A stretch of 64,000 bases of DNA from positions 1 to 64,000 of the forward strand of contig CAYTEO010000004.1 in the NCBI GenBank assembly GCA_964436825.1, in the 5' to 3' direction. Origin of the DNA: CAYTEO01 sp964436825 (GTDB taxonomy: Bacteria; Krumholzibacteriota; Krumholzibacteriia; LZORAL124-64-63). Each line of letters starts with the position of its first letter. Position 1 is the stretch's first letter. Under the pieces are notes generated by a model that did no database searches, was not told the origin of the DNA, and worked only from the letters and a program-made list of their open reading frames with translations. The position numbers and the translations under genes were made by a program. Below are positions 15,786-24,933 of this stretch, one piece after another.

Positions 15786-18581
15786 CTAGCGGACCAGCGT
15801 GACCCTGCGGACCGCCGTCCGGCCGTCCGGGCCCCGCAGGCGCACCAGGTAGACCCCGGCGGCGGCCGCCCGCCCGGCGTCGTCGCGGCCCTGCCAGGTC
15901 AGCACGCCGGCCGTGGCGGTGACCGGTCCCTCGTGCAGCAAGCGCACCAGCCGGCCCCGCAGGTCGTAGACGCGGACCGACAGGGGGCCGGGTCGCGGCA
16001 GCGACCACGCCACCGTCACCCGCGGGTTGAACGGGTTGGGCCAGGCGCGCAGGCGCGGCGCGGCGGGCAGCGGCGCCAGGTCGCCCGCGTCCACCACGGC
16101 GTTGCCGGTGTCGAAGGCGATGTCGTCCAGGAAGAAGCCGGCCCCGTTGACCCCGCCGTCGGAGGCGAAGCGCAGGGAGAACTGCACGTCGCCCGGGACC
16201 AGGTCCGAGAGGTCGAAGACGGCGCCGCGCCAGCCGTCGCTGCTGCCGGACCAGCCGGGGGCGTCGTCCAGGTCGTGCAGGACCGAGAGGTCGTAGCCGC
16301 TCAGGGGCGTGACCACCACCCAGGTGGTGTCCTGCCGCACCCGGAGGTGGACGCCGTCGAAGCCGCTCTCCAGGTCGGCCCAGTAGTGGAAGCCGAGGCG
16401 CAGCGACTGGGCGTCGGGGAAGCTGTAGACGGGCGAGACCAGGACGGCGTCGGTGTCGTCGGGGTAGTTGGCGTCCAGGCCCACGCCCCAGCAGGCGGGC
16501 GGGCTGAAGGCGGCGCCGGGTCCGGTGGTGGGGGTGCCCCACTGCCAGACGCCGGTGGTGTCGCTGAAGCCGCCGGCGTCGGCCAGGTCGTCCCACACCG
16601 GCGCCAGCTCCTGGTGGGCCGGGTAGATCCCGCCGGGGACCTCCTGGGCGGTGACGTCCAGCACGTCCGGCGCCAGGCCGGGCACGCCGTCGAACAGCAG
16701 GCGCAGGGTGCGGCCCACAGGCACGCCGGGGACCTGGTAGTCGCCGCCGTTGCCGGTGGCGGCCGGGGCGAACGGGGCGTCCAGGGGGGTGACCCGGACG
16801 CCGGCCACCGGTGCCGCGGCGGTGTCCAGGACGCGGCCGGCGACGGTGACCGTCGGCAGCGGGGTCATGGCCACGGCCACCGTGGTGGTCTCCCCGGCGG
16901 CGACGGTGACCGTCGCCGCGGCGTCCTGGTGGAAGTAGTGGCTCAGGGCCAGCTCCGCCGTTCCGGCGGCCACGGTGAAGGCGAAGGCGCCGTCGGCGCC
17001 GGTCAGCCGTTCCCGGTCGCCGCCGGCCAGGGCGACGGTCACGCCCGCCAGCGGCAGGCCGGTGGTGGCGTCGGTCACGGTGCCGCGGAGGGTGCCGAAG
17101 CCGCTCTGGAGCTGCTGCCAGGCGGCCAGGACGTCGGGCAGCGGGCCGATGTGGCGGGGATCGTCGGCCTGGGGCGTGCCGGTGGCGACGAGGATCTCCC
17201 GGGCCAGGGCGGCGTCCAGCAGCAGCCCGTGGGCCCTGGCCAGCCCCTGCAGCAGGACCACCGAGCCCACGACGATGGGCGAGGCGCTGCTGGTGCCGCT
17301 GAAGGTGTCGGTGTACCACTGGTACTCGGGGATCGTCTCGCCGCCCTGCAGGTTGCCGTAGCCCGTCGTCGTCACCCCGTCGCCCCAGCCGTGCAGGTCC
17401 ACGCGCTGGCCGTGGTTGGTGAACCACTCGGGCTGGCCGGCCGAGGTGGCGGCGCCGCACATGATGGCGCCGGAGAAGCGCACCGCCGGGTCGAACAGGC
17501 CGTGGTAGACGGGATCGTCCAGGTCCTGCTGGCCGTTGCCGGCCGCCTCGCAGACGATCCGGCCCAGGGCCGTCGCCACCCGGATGGCGTCGAAGTTGTC
17601 CTGCCAGTACTCCATGGGCAGGTAGCCGTACTGGCCGTTGCCGTCGGACAGGGGGCCGGGGGCGTGCAGCTCGATCAGGATGACGTCGCCGGGCTCCGTG
17701 GCGGCGGCGGCCTGGTCGATGGCGTCGGCCACCCACTGCTGGGCGATGCCCGAGGCGCCCACCTGGCAGTCGGGCGCGATGCCCCGCACGCCGAATCCGT
17801 TGTCGTCGCCGCGGATCTCGCCCATGACGGCGGTGCCGTGGTTGCGCCAGCCCAGGTCGTCGATCTGCCCGCCGGTGGACCAGAACGCCGCCGGCAGGTC
17901 CTCGTGCTCCCAGAGCCAGGCGCCCTCGATGTCGACGACACGGATCCCCTGGCCGCGTCCGCCGGCGAGGGTGTCCACGGCCAGGGCGTTGACACCGGCC
18001 GGTGGCGCGCCCAGGTAGCCCTGCAGTCCGCTGTAGTCGGGGGTGACAGTGTCGAGGACCGCCGTCGCCGCCGGCGGCACCGCGCCGGCAGTGCCGGCCA
18101 GGGCGTCGAAGCCGAGGGCGGCCGGCACGGCGCGCGGTTCCAGGAAGGCCGTGGCCACGGTCGGGTCGGCCAGCAGCGCCTTGACGATGTTCAGCAGCTC
18201 GGCCCGGCCGGCGGTCGCGCCGCCGGCGTCGAGGTGGCCGTAGGCGTTCAGGTCGGGCAGGCGGCGGCCGCTCTTGGCCTCGGCCCGGACCCGGTCGGCG
18301 GCGATGGCGGCCGCGGGCCGGCGGAAGTGCCGTTCCAGCCTGGTGCCGGGCACCAGGGTCTCGAACAGCTTCTCCAGGCGGGCCACCGTCTCGGGCGGGC
18401 CGGCCAGGCCGGCGCGGGTGACCGTCACGCCCGAGGCCTCGGTGAACTTCACGACGATCCGGCCCGTCGGCGCGGTCGTCTGCAGGGAGAGCAGGTCGGC
18501 GGGGGCGGCGGCGAAGACGGCTGTCGTCGCGGTCATGGCCAGGGCGGCGGCGACGATGGCGAGCAGGACGAGACGGCGCAT
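15786..18581 (-). CDS. Secreted subtilisin-like serine protease (S8) with FlgD-like tail
   Basis: The protein has 931 residues, with a signal peptide at about 1-25. The catalytic set is intact: Asp217 in VVDIEGAW, His248 in WRNHGTAVMGE, oxyanion Asn349 in EAAGNGQQ and Ser431 in FSGTSSASP. The catalytic Asp sits in an unusual D-I-E context. After the protease domain come two carboxypeptidase-regulatory-like domains (about 500-660). A beta-sandwich with an ACWGVGLDANYP-type segment, as in immune-inhibitor or MAM-like domains, spans about 690-835. A FlgD-like tail begins at LRAWPNPFNPRVTV. It is an exported, probably surface or secreted, protease. It shares a bidirectional promoter region with the thioredoxin-like gene at 18695. 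Confidence 0.93.
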   Translation of the reverse strand: MRRLVLLAIVAAALAMTATTAVFAAAPADLLSLQTTAPTGRIVVKFTEASGVTVTRAGLAGPPETVARLEKLFETLVPGTRLERHFRRPAAAIAADRVRAEAKSGRRLPDLNAYGHLDAGGATAGRAELLNIVKALLADPTVATAFLEPRAVPAALGFDALAGTAGAVPPAATAVLDTVTPDYSGLQGYLGAPPAGVNALAVDTLAGGRGQGIRVVDIEGAWLWEHEDLPAAFWSTGGQIDDLGWRNHGTAVMGEIRGDDNGFGVRGIAPDCQVGASGIAQQWVADAIDQAAAATEPGDVILIELHAPGPLSDGNGQYGYLPMEYWQDNFDAIRVATALGRIVCEAAGNGQQDLDDPVYHGLFDPAVRFSGAIMCGAATSAGQPEWFTNHGQRVDLHGWGDGVTTTGYGNLQGGETIPEYQWYTDTFSGTSSASPIVVGSVVLLQGLARAHGLLLDAALAREILVATGTPQADDPRHIGPLPDVLAAWQQLQSGFGTLRGTVTDATTGLPLAGVTVALAGGDRERLTGADGAFAFTVAAGTAELALSHYFHQDAAATVTVAAGETTTVAVAMTPLPTVTVAGRVLDTAAAPVAGVRVTPLDAPFAPAATGNGGDYQVPGVPVGRTLRLLFDGVPGLAPDVLDVTAQEVPGGIYPAHQELAPVWDDLADAGGFSDTTGVWQWGTPTTGPGAAFSPPACWGVGLDANYPDDTDAVLVSPVYSFPDAQSLRLGFHYWADLESGFDGVHLRVRQDTTWVVVTPLSGYDLSVLHDLDDAPGWSGSSDGWRGAVFDLSDLVPGDVQFSLRFASDGGVNGAGFFLDDIAFDTGNAVVDAGDLAPLPAAPRLRAWPNPFNPRVTVAWSLPRPGPLSVRVYDLRGRLVRLLHEGPVTATAGVLTWQGRDDAGRAAAAGVYLVRLRGPDGRTAVRRVTLVR

Positions 18582-18600
18582 GGCGCGATCCCTTCGGGTG

Positions 18601-18626
18601 GGTTCCGTGTTTCACACGCGGGAACC
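18601..18626. repeat. Imperfect inverted repeat, candidate operator
   Basis: GGTTCC-GTGT-TTC-ACAC-GCG-GGAACC: outer arms of six and inner arms of four bases pair, with three extra bases on the right side. It overlaps the -35 of the rightward promoter and lies in the predicted 5' leader of the leftward protease gene, so it could bind a regulator affecting both. Confidence 0.5.
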
Positions 18627-18639
18627 GTATGATTATACT
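18611..18639 (+). promoter_or_regulatory. Sigma-70-like promoter for the thioredoxin-like gene
   Basis: TTCACA (18611-18616) is followed by 17 bases and then TATACT (18634-18639). Each element matches five of six consensus positions. This is a rare AT-rich island in the window and lies 55 bases upstream of the ATG at 18695. Confidence 0.65.
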
Positions 18640-18661
18640 GGATCGGCGGTCCCGGGCACAA
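18632..18661 (-). promoter_or_regulatory. Sigma-70-like promoter for the subtilisin-like protease gene
   Basis: The minus strand has a perfect TATAAT (18637-18632) with TTGTGC (18661-18656) 18 bases upstream. The -10 overlaps the -10 of the opposing promoter, so the two transcripts should compete for the same DNA. Confidence 0.55.
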
Positions 18662-18694
18662 CCGGGCCGCCGGTCCGCCATCCCGGAGGTCGCC

Positions 18695-19288
18695 ATGCGC
18701 ACGTTGCTGCTGGTCCCGTTGCTGGCCCTGCTGACGATCGTCCCGCTCGCCGTGGCGGGCGACGCTCCCGTCTCCCCGGCCGTCCTGCACGCCGCCGCCG
18801 CCCCGGACACGATCCACGGCGCCAAGGGGGACTACCTGATCGGCCCGCTGACCCGCGAGCAGTGGCTCGCCTTCGCGCCGCAGCTGCGCGAGGAGTACGC
18901 CGCGTACCAGCCGCAACCGGACCTGGTGGCCGCCCTGGCCGACGTGCCCCGTGACATCGTCCTGGTCTGCGTCCTGGGAACCTGGTGTGGCGACTCGCGC
19001 CGGGAGGTGCCGCGTCTCTGGAAGATCCTGGACGAGGCCGCCAATCCCGGGTTCACCCTGCTGATGTTCGCCGCCGGCCGCACCGGGGATCCCGACGCGG
19101 CCGCCTGGGAGAAGACCCACGGCGTCGTGCCGGGCTACCGCGCCCGGTTCGGCGCCGAGCGCGTGCCCACCATCGTCGTCCTGGAGGACGGCAGGGAGCT
19201 GGGCCGGATCGTCGAGACGCCCGAGGTCTCCCTGGAGGCCGACCTGGCGGCCATCCTCGACGTGCGGCCGTCGCCCCGCTGGCATTGA
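18695..19288 (+). CDS. Secreted thioredoxin-like protein with single-Cys WCGDS motif
   Basis: The protein has 197 residues. A signal peptide covers about 1-21 (MRTLLLVPLLALLTIVPLAV). The thioredoxin-fold part begins near residue 85 with DIVLVCVLGTWCGDSRREVPR, where Cys98 is the only active-site Cys; the second Cys of the usual CxxC is replaced by Ser. The VPTIVVLEDG cis-Pro loop is present. Homologues in Bacteroidota-like bacteria carry the same WCGDS motif, so this is a family trait and not a mutation. A monothiol redox or binding role in the periplasm is likely. CCCGGAGGTCGCC precedes the ATG. Confidence 0.88.
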   Translation: MRTLLLVPLLALLTIVPLAVAGDAPVSPAVLHAAAAPDTIHGAKGDYLIGPLTREQWLAFAPQLREEYAAYQPQPDLVAALADVPRDIVLVCVLGTWCGDSRREVPRLWKILDEAANPGFTLLMFAAGRTGDPDAAAWEKTHGVVPGYRARFGAERVPTIVVLEDGRELGRIVETPEVSLEADLAAILDVRPSPRWH

Positions 19289-19343
19289 TCCCGTCGGCGC
19301 CGGCCGCCGCGGCCGGCCCGTCCCCTGAACGGAGGTACCGCCG

Positions 19344-21131
19344 ATGACCACCCGCGAGAAGCTGCAGGCCCTGCGCAAGCTGATGCGCCGCCTCAAGCTG
19401 GACGCCTACTACGTGCCGAGCGTCGATCCCCACCAGAGCGAGTACGTGCCGGCCTGCTGGCAGCGGCGCGCCTGGCTGAGCGGGTTCACCGGCTCGGCGG
19501 GCGACCTGCTGGTGACCCACCGGGCGGCCGGCCTGTGGACCGACTCGCGCTACTACCTGCAGGCGGAGCAGCAGCTGGCCGGCAGTGGCATCGAGCTGTT
19601 CCGGATGGGGATGCCGGGGGTGCCGTCCCTGGTGGAGCACGCCGGGCGGATCCTGCGCAAGGGACAGGTCCTGGGCGTGGACCCGCAGGTCTTCTCCCTC
19701 AGCGCGGCCGCCGACTTCGAGAAGGCCCTCTCCGCCCGGGGCGTGCGGGTCAAGTACGTCACGCCCAACCTGGTGGACGAGATCTGGACCGATCGCCCCG
19801 AGCCGTCGACGGCGCCGGTGCGGCTGCACGGGGCCCGGTACAGCGGCGAGAGCACGGCACGCAAGCTGACCCGCGTGCGCGAGGCGATGCGCACCGCCGG
19901 CGCCCGCGCCCATGTCCTGGGCGCCCTGGACGCCATCGCCTGGCTGCTGAACATCCGCAGCCGGGACATCGAGTACACGCCGGTGGCCATCGCCTACGCC
20001 GTGGTGACCGAGCGCGACGCGACCCTCTACGTGGACGAGCGGAAGGTCACCCCGGCCGTCCGGCGCGGCCTGGGCAAGGTCGTGCGGATCAAGCCCTACG
20101 ACGCCGTCGCCGACGACCTGCGGCGGCTCGGCAAGCGACGCCTGCCGGTCCTGGTCGATCCCGCCACGACGAACCGCTGGGTGGCCGACCTGCTGCGCGG
20201 CTGCGAACTGGTCCGCGCCGAGTCGCCCGTGATGGCCATGAAGGCCGTCAAGAACGCCGTGCAGCAGCGGGGGATCCGCGCCGCCCACGTCCGCGACGGG
20301 GTGGCCATGGTCAAGTTCCTGCGCTGGCTGGAGGAGACCGTTCCCGGCGGCAAGGTCACGGAGATCTCCGCCGCCGACCGCCTGGCCGCCTTCCGGGCCG
20401 AGCAGGAGCACTTCCAGGACCTGAGCTTCGCCACGATCAGCGCCTACGGGCCCCACGGCGCCATCGTCCACTACAGCGCCACACCGGAGACCGACGTCCG
20501 GTTGCGCCCCCGGGGCGTCTACCTCATCGATTCGGGCGGGCAGTACCTGGACGGGACCACCGACATCACCCGGACCGTCGCCCTCGGTCCCGTCAGCGCG
20601 TACGCGCGCAGGATGTTCACCCTGGTCCTGAAGGGGCACATCAACCTGGCCCGCACCCCGTTCCCCCAGGGAACCAGCGGCCAGCGCCTGGAGATGCTGG
20701 CCCGCCAGCCGCTGCTCCTGCACGGCGCCAACTACGGTCACGGCACCGGTCACGGCGTGGGCCACTACCTGGGGGTCCACGAGGGGCCCATGAGCGTCTC
20801 GCCGCGCGACGTGCGCAACGTGCCGCTGCAGCCGGGACAGCTGCTCTCCATCGAGCCGGGCCACTACGAGGCAGGGAAGTTCGGCATCCGCATCGAGAAC
20901 CTCTGCTTCGTCGTTCCCGATCCGGAGCACTCCACCGACGAGGTGGCGTGGTACCGGTGGGATCCGGTGACCCTCTGTCCCATCGACCTGGCGATGGTCG
21001 TCCCGGAGCTGCTCTCGCCCGAGGAGCGGCGGTGGCTGAACGACTACCACCGGCGGGTCTACCGGGAGCTGTCGCCTCACCTGGATCGCGTCCACCGGGC
21101 GTGGCTGAAGCGGGCCACGCGGCCGGTCTAG
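19344..21131 (+). CDS. pepP: Xaa-Pro aminopeptidase (aminopeptidase P, M24B)
   Basis: The protein has 595 residues, the size of three-domain aminopeptidase P. Two creatinase-like N-terminal domains (about 1-300, beginning LRKLMRRLKLDAYYVPSVDPHQSEY) precede the pita-bread catalytic domain. Metal ligands are visible as IDSGGQYLDGTTDITRT (two Asp), GHGVGHYLGVHEGP (His), SIEPGHYE (Glu) and GIRIEN (Glu). It removes N-terminal residues that precede proline, in the cytoplasm, using two metal ions. GAACGGAGGTACCGCC gives a strong ribosome site. The EamA transporter gene follows after three bases, so the two are probably co-transcribed. Confidence 0.95.
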   Translation: MTTREKLQALRKLMRRLKLDAYYVPSVDPHQSEYVPACWQRRAWLSGFTGSAGDLLVTHRAAGLWTDSRYYLQAEQQLAGSGIELFRMGMPGVPSLVEHAGRILRKGQVLGVDPQVFSLSAAADFEKALSARGVRVKYVTPNLVDEIWTDRPEPSTAPVRLHGARYSGESTARKLTRVREAMRTAGARAHVLGALDAIAWLLNIRSRDIEYTPVAIAYAVVTERDATLYVDERKVTPAVRRGLGKVVRIKPYDAVADDLRRLGKRRLPVLVDPATTNRWVADLLRGCELVRAESPVMAMKAVKNAVQQRGIRAAHVRDGVAMVKFLRWLEETVPGGKVTEISAADRLAAFRAEQEHFQDLSFATISAYGPHGAIVHYSATPETDVRLRPRGVYLIDSGGQYLDGTTDITRTVALGPVSAYARRMFTLVLKGHINLARTPFPQGTSGQRLEMLARQPLLLHGANYGHGTGHGVGHYLGVHEGPMSVSPRDVRNVPLQPGQLLSIEPGHYEAGKFGIRIENLCFVVPDPEHSTDEVAWYRWDPVTLCPIDLAMVVPELLSPEERRWLNDYHRRVYRELSPHLDRVHRAWLKRATRPV

Positions 21132-21134
21132 GCC

Positions 21135-22052
21135 ATGGTTGCCGCCCACGCCGGTGAGCTGCTCGGCCTGGCGACGGCCCTGCTGTGGGCCTTCGCCGCC
21201 ACGTTCTTCGGCATCGCCGGCCGGCGCTCCAACCCGACGCTGGTCAACGTCCTGCGCCTGCCCTCGGCGCTGCTGCTGCTGGGCGGCGCCTACTGGATGC
21301 TCCACGGGACGCCGTGGCCGACGGGCCTGGCGGCCCGCACCCACCTCTGGCTCGGGCTGAGCGGCCTGGTGGGGCTGGTCGTCGGCGACACCTTACTGTT
21401 CCACGCCATCGCCCTGGTCGGCCCGCGCCGGGCCATGCTGATGCTGGCCGCGACGCCGGCCTTCGCGGCCCTGGCGGCCTGGGGCCTGCTGGGGGAGACG
21501 ATCTCCCCGGTCGGGATCGCCGGCATGGTGGTCGTCGCGGCGGGAATCGTCGTCGCCACCCTGGGCCGCGACGAGGGGGGCGGCGACTTCCACGGCCTGC
21601 CGCCGGCGGTCCTGCGGCGGGGGCTGATCGCCGCGCTGGTCTGCGCCCTCTGCTCCGGCCTGGGCAACGCCTTCGCCAAGCAGGGAATGGCCTTCGGCGC
21701 GTCCCTGGATCCCCTCGGTGCCACGCTCGTCCGGATGGGGTGGGCCAACCTGGGGATCGTGCTGCTGGCCGCGGGGCGTCGCTCGGCCCTGCGCGACCTG
21801 CCGGGGCTCCGCTCCCTCGCCGCGGCGTGGCCGGTGGCCGCCGGGGTCGTCCTGGGGCCGTTCCTGGGCATGTGGTCGGCCATCGCCGCCATCAAGCTGA
21901 CCGAGACCGGTGTGGCGACGGTCCTGATGAACAGCGTCCCGGTGACGGTCCTGCTGCCGGCCTGGCTCTTCCATCGGGATCCGCCGTCGCGGGCGGCGGT
22001 GGCGGGGATCGTCCTGGTGCTGGCCGGCGGGGTCGTGCTGATGCTGCGGTGA
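21135..22052 (+). CDS. EamA/DMT-family membrane transporter
   Basis: The protein has 305 residues and ten predicted membrane segments in two EamA repeats (about 1-145 and 160-305). Typical features are LGLATALLWAFAATFFG at the start and a WGLLGETISPVGIAG segment at the end of repeat one. The family exports small metabolites such as amino acids, but the substrate here is unknown. It begins three bases after the pepP stop, so linkage to peptide or amino acid turnover is a plausible inference. Its stop abuts the stop of the convergent DUF5700 gene. Confidence 0.9.
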   Translation: MVAAHAGELLGLATALLWAFAATFFGIAGRRSNPTLVNVLRLPSALLLLGGAYWMLHGTPWPTGLAARTHLWLGLSGLVGLVVGDTLLFHAIALVGPRRAMLMLAATPAFAALAAWGLLGETISPVGIAGMVVVAAGIVVATLGRDEGGGDFHGLPPAVLRRGLIAALVCALCSGLGNAFAKQGMAFGASLDPLGATLVRMGWANLGIVLLAAGRRSALRDLPGLRSLAAAWPVAAGVVLGPFLGMWSAIAAIKLTETGVATVLMNSVPVTVLLPAWLFHRDPPSRAAVAGIVLVLAGGVVLMLR

Positions 22053-23591
22053 TCAGCGGGCCGTCTTCCGGCCCATGACGGCCAGGCGGGCCACCAGGCG
22101 TCGCCTCGTGGCGGCCGGAGGGCCGTCCCGGTCGGTCATCGCGGCCAGGGCGACCGTGAAGAAGGCCGGTGCACCCCGCTGCAGCAGCTCGCCGATCCGT
22201 CGGGGGCCATGGCGATCGACGACGGCGGATGCCAGCGCGTGCCCGACGGCATAGAACGGCCCGTTGCTGCGCAGCCCCTCGTTCACCAGGCCGTCCACCC
22301 CGTCGGGCACCGTCCCGGTCGCCAGCGAGTCCAGGCAGCTGCCCAGCAGCTCCCAGCCGCGACGAACCGCATCCGGTGCGGGCCAGCCGTCGGGGTGGCC
22401 GCCCACCAGGGTCGCCGTCCCCTCCAGCATGATCAGCGCCAGGATCTCGTGGAGCTTGCGGTCGGCTACCGAGGGCAGGTCCCACGCCAGCAGGTCGGAG
22501 AACCGCGGCACCTCCCCGGCGGCCGTGTCCCCGTGGACGGGACAGATCCGCTGCTGGACCTTGTGGAACGTCTCGTGGGTCACCGTCCGCAGCAGCAGGT
22601 CGTAGTCGTCCTTGAACTGGACGGCGTTGGTTCCCAGCCGGTCCCGGGTGGCCCAGGATCGGATCCCCCAGTTCACGCCCACGTCCAGGGTCACGGTGAC
22701 GGGGACCGGCTCGGGCAGGTAGCGGCAGATCCTTCCCATGACCATCCGCTCCAGATCGGCGCGGTGGGTGTCGAGCTCCCGCAGCAGGCGCCGGTAACCG
22801 TCCAGGTGCTCCCGGACGTCGGCCATGCCGAAGGCGTGCCAGGGGTTCAGCCACAGCCAGAGCCGCAGGACGGGATCCCGGGACGAGGCGATCCGCAGGA
22901 AGCGGGCGTAGGAGTCGACCGTGGGCAAGGGCGGCGGCACGTAGCCCAGTGCGCGACGGTGCTCCAGCATGGCGACGACAGCGGGGTCGCTGGCCAGCGT
23001 GTCGGCGGCGGCTTCCGAGAGATCGCCCCGCGCGATGGCGGCGACCAGCGCGGCCAGTGGCGAGAGGTTCAGCTCCAGGCGCATGTCCCCGGGCGACGGG
23101 CCGGCCGGGGAAGCGGGGAACGGATTGCCCGCGAAGGTCAGCGGCTGGTCGGGGGCGATGGCCGCGATCGCCGCCAGGTTGCGCTCGCGGGCGCGCGCCA
23201 GCAGCAGGGCCGCGGCGACGAGGGAGTCGGGGCCGTCCGGGACGGGCAACTCGTCGGACGCGTCCACCAGCGGCGGCAGCATGCCGTAGAAGCCGCCGCC
23301 CAGGGCCGTGCGGATGCTGTCCCGCGCGGCCAGCTCCCGGATCCGCCGGGGAGGATCCAGGCGGGAGAGCTCGTCCAGCAGGAAGGCGAGGTCGTCCCCG
23401 TCCAGCATGTCCCGCAGGCGGGCGAGGCGCTGCCGGGAGACTGACGAGGCCAGGGAGCGGTCCAGCCGCGCCACGACGAGGTCGCCGGCGACAGGCACGC
23501 GCGGCGAGCCGGCGATGGTGGTCGGCGCCCACAGGACGGCTGCCAGCAGCGCCGGGACGATGGGGAGTGGAATTCGCCGTCGCGATGACAC
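22053..23591 (-). CDS. Secreted putative zinc metalloprotease (DUF5700-like)
   Basis: The protein has 512 residues. The start is a GTG at 23591 preceded by CGGAGGATCGCGCC; no ATG fits the signal peptide (about 1-27, ending TTIAG). A zinc-binding HETFH motif (His339, Glu340, His343) sits in VTHETFHKVQQ, and a Glu-rich helix LHEILALIMLEGTATLVGG follows as a possible third ligand. This order resembles DUF5700-type putative Zn-dependent proteases. The substrate is unknown and the cell location should be periplasm or outside. The neighbouring lipoprotein gene upstream on the same strand lies 107 bases away. Confidence 0.8.
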   Translation of the reverse strand: MSSRRRIPLPIVPALLAAVLWAPTTIAGSPRVPVAGDLVVARLDRSLASSVSRQRLARLRDMLDGDDLAFLLDELSRLDPPRRIRELAARDSIRTALGGGFYGMLPPLVDASDELPVPDGPDSLVAAALLLARARERNLAAIAAIAPDQPLTFAGNPFPASPAGPSPGDMRLELNLSPLAALVAAIARGDLSEAAADTLASDPAVVAMLEHRRALGYVPPPLPTVDSYARFLRIASSRDPVLRLWLWLNPWHAFGMADVREHLDGYRRLLRELDTHRADLERMVMGRICRYLPEPVPVTVTLDVGVNWGIRSWATRDRLGTNAVQFKDDYDLLLRTVTHETFHKVQQRICPVHGDTAAGEVPRFSDLLAWDLPSVADRKLHEILALIMLEGTATLVGGHPDGWPAPDAVRRGWELLGSCLDSLATGTVPDGVDGLVNEGLRSNGPFYAVGHALASAVVDRHGPRRIGELLQRGAPAFFTVALAAMTDRDGPPAATRRRLVARLAVMGRKTAR

Positions 23592-23698
23592 GGCGCGATC
23601 CTCCGGGCCAGGGAGAGCGGTTGACCGTTCAGACGGGAAGTACGTCGTCGCCGCACCGGGGTTGCCGGACCGCGCGGCCGGTCGCCGGGGGACACACG

Positions 23699-24816
23699 CT
23701 ACCGCACGAACTCCACCTTCGCGTCCGTGAAGACCCAGTCGGCCGGGTCCGGGTGCTCTCCCTCGCGGGCCTCGATCCAGAGGGTGTTCGCGTCGGGCAT
23801 CCGGATGAAGATGGTCACCGACGGCCATTCCGGGACGTAGCCGTAGGTCCGCCCGTCGGGTGTGACCTGGTCGAAGCGCCGGTTGAAGAGACCGTCGTCG
23901 TCGGGAGTGAAGAAGTAGGTGCCGCTGGCGATGGTCGGCACGGAGGTGCCGATGGAGAACACCAGCTGCGACGGGTGGGTGTGCGACCAGACCAGTGCCA
24001 GGTGGGGGTCCTCCGGCAGGTTCGGCGAGCCGGGATGGAACCACGCCCCGTGGGCGGTGCCCGGCACGTCCTGCATGTTGTAGCCGCCGGGATGGGGATC
24101 GTCGGGGATCGCCTCCCGGTTCACGCGGGCCATGAGCGCATCGCGCACCGGACCGTCCCGGTAGAGGTCGACGAAGAACCGGGCGTAGGGGTAACCGTAG
24201 GAGTCGCTCCAGCGCGAGGGATTGGCGGACGGCCGGGGACCGTTCCTGCGGTCGTAGACCCCGAAATCGAGACCGTCCTGGCCGGGGTTGCCGCCCACGG
24301 TGCCCAGGCGTTCGCCGCCGGTCACGCGCAGGTCCAGGGAGCGCGACCAGCGGCGATAGGTCTCGCCGCCGGTGGTGTACTCGTCCTCCAGCCGCCATCC
24401 GCTGAAGTCGGTGGTGTCGCCGAACAGGTGCGGGTCCAGGGTCGTGATGTGGGCGAGCCTGCCCCAGAGGTCGTCGCAGATCTCGAAGTTCAGCTCGTAA
24501 TCGGTGATGCCGGCCACCAGCTGCTCCGAGGCGACCACGCTGGTGATCCTCACGTCGCCGGGCGCATACAGCTCCAGCTCGTAGGTCACGGTGCCGCCGG
24601 GCGGGACGGTGATGGTGATACCACCGTGGTCGGAGGGGAAGACGTGGCCGGGGGGGTCAGGTTGCCCAGGGGCTCGACGGCGGCGATCGAGTCGAGGGAG
24701 ACGACGTGGTGGGTGAAGACGGGGCCCTCGGGACACCCGTCGTCGCCGTCCGGGCCGCAGCCGGTCATCACCGACGCCGCCGTCAGCAGGACGAGCACGG
24801 TGGTCGCGTGGCGCAA
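23699..24816 (-). pseudogene. Frameshifted secreted lipoprotein (PGHVFPSDH-type)
   Basis: Two reading frames join into one protein. The N-terminal frame begins at a TTG (24816) behind GGGAGGAGATC and encodes a lipoprotein signal with lipobox VMTGC, then LDSIAAVEPLGNLTPP. The second frame continues directly with GHVFPSDHGGITITVPPGG and runs about 315 residues to the stop at 23699. The break lies at a seven-base C run (plus-strand G 24650-24656); eight would restore the frame. PGHVFPSDH-type segments are common in secreted proteins of these phyla, some related to M23-like folds. No HxH-type zinc site is certain here. Either a true frameshift or a one-base sequence error explains it. Confidence 0.75.
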
Positions 24817-24933
24817 GATCTCCTCCCTGGTCGAGGCGTCCCAGCGGCGAGGATGGGGGAGGTCCGAGGGGAGAGTCAACGGCGAAACCGGCAGGGCCCA
24901 CGGGAGATGTGCCGACGGTCGATCCGTCGGCCG

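Noticed and set aside
15933..18632. Long plus-strand frame opposite the subtilisin-like gene
   Set aside because: The composition is biased and it has no recognisable fold, whereas the minus-strand gene has an intact catalytic triad.
18980..18995. Loss of the second active-site Cys in the thioredoxin-like protein as a mutation
   Set aside because: WCGDS is a recurring motif in this family, so it is not an isolated lesion.
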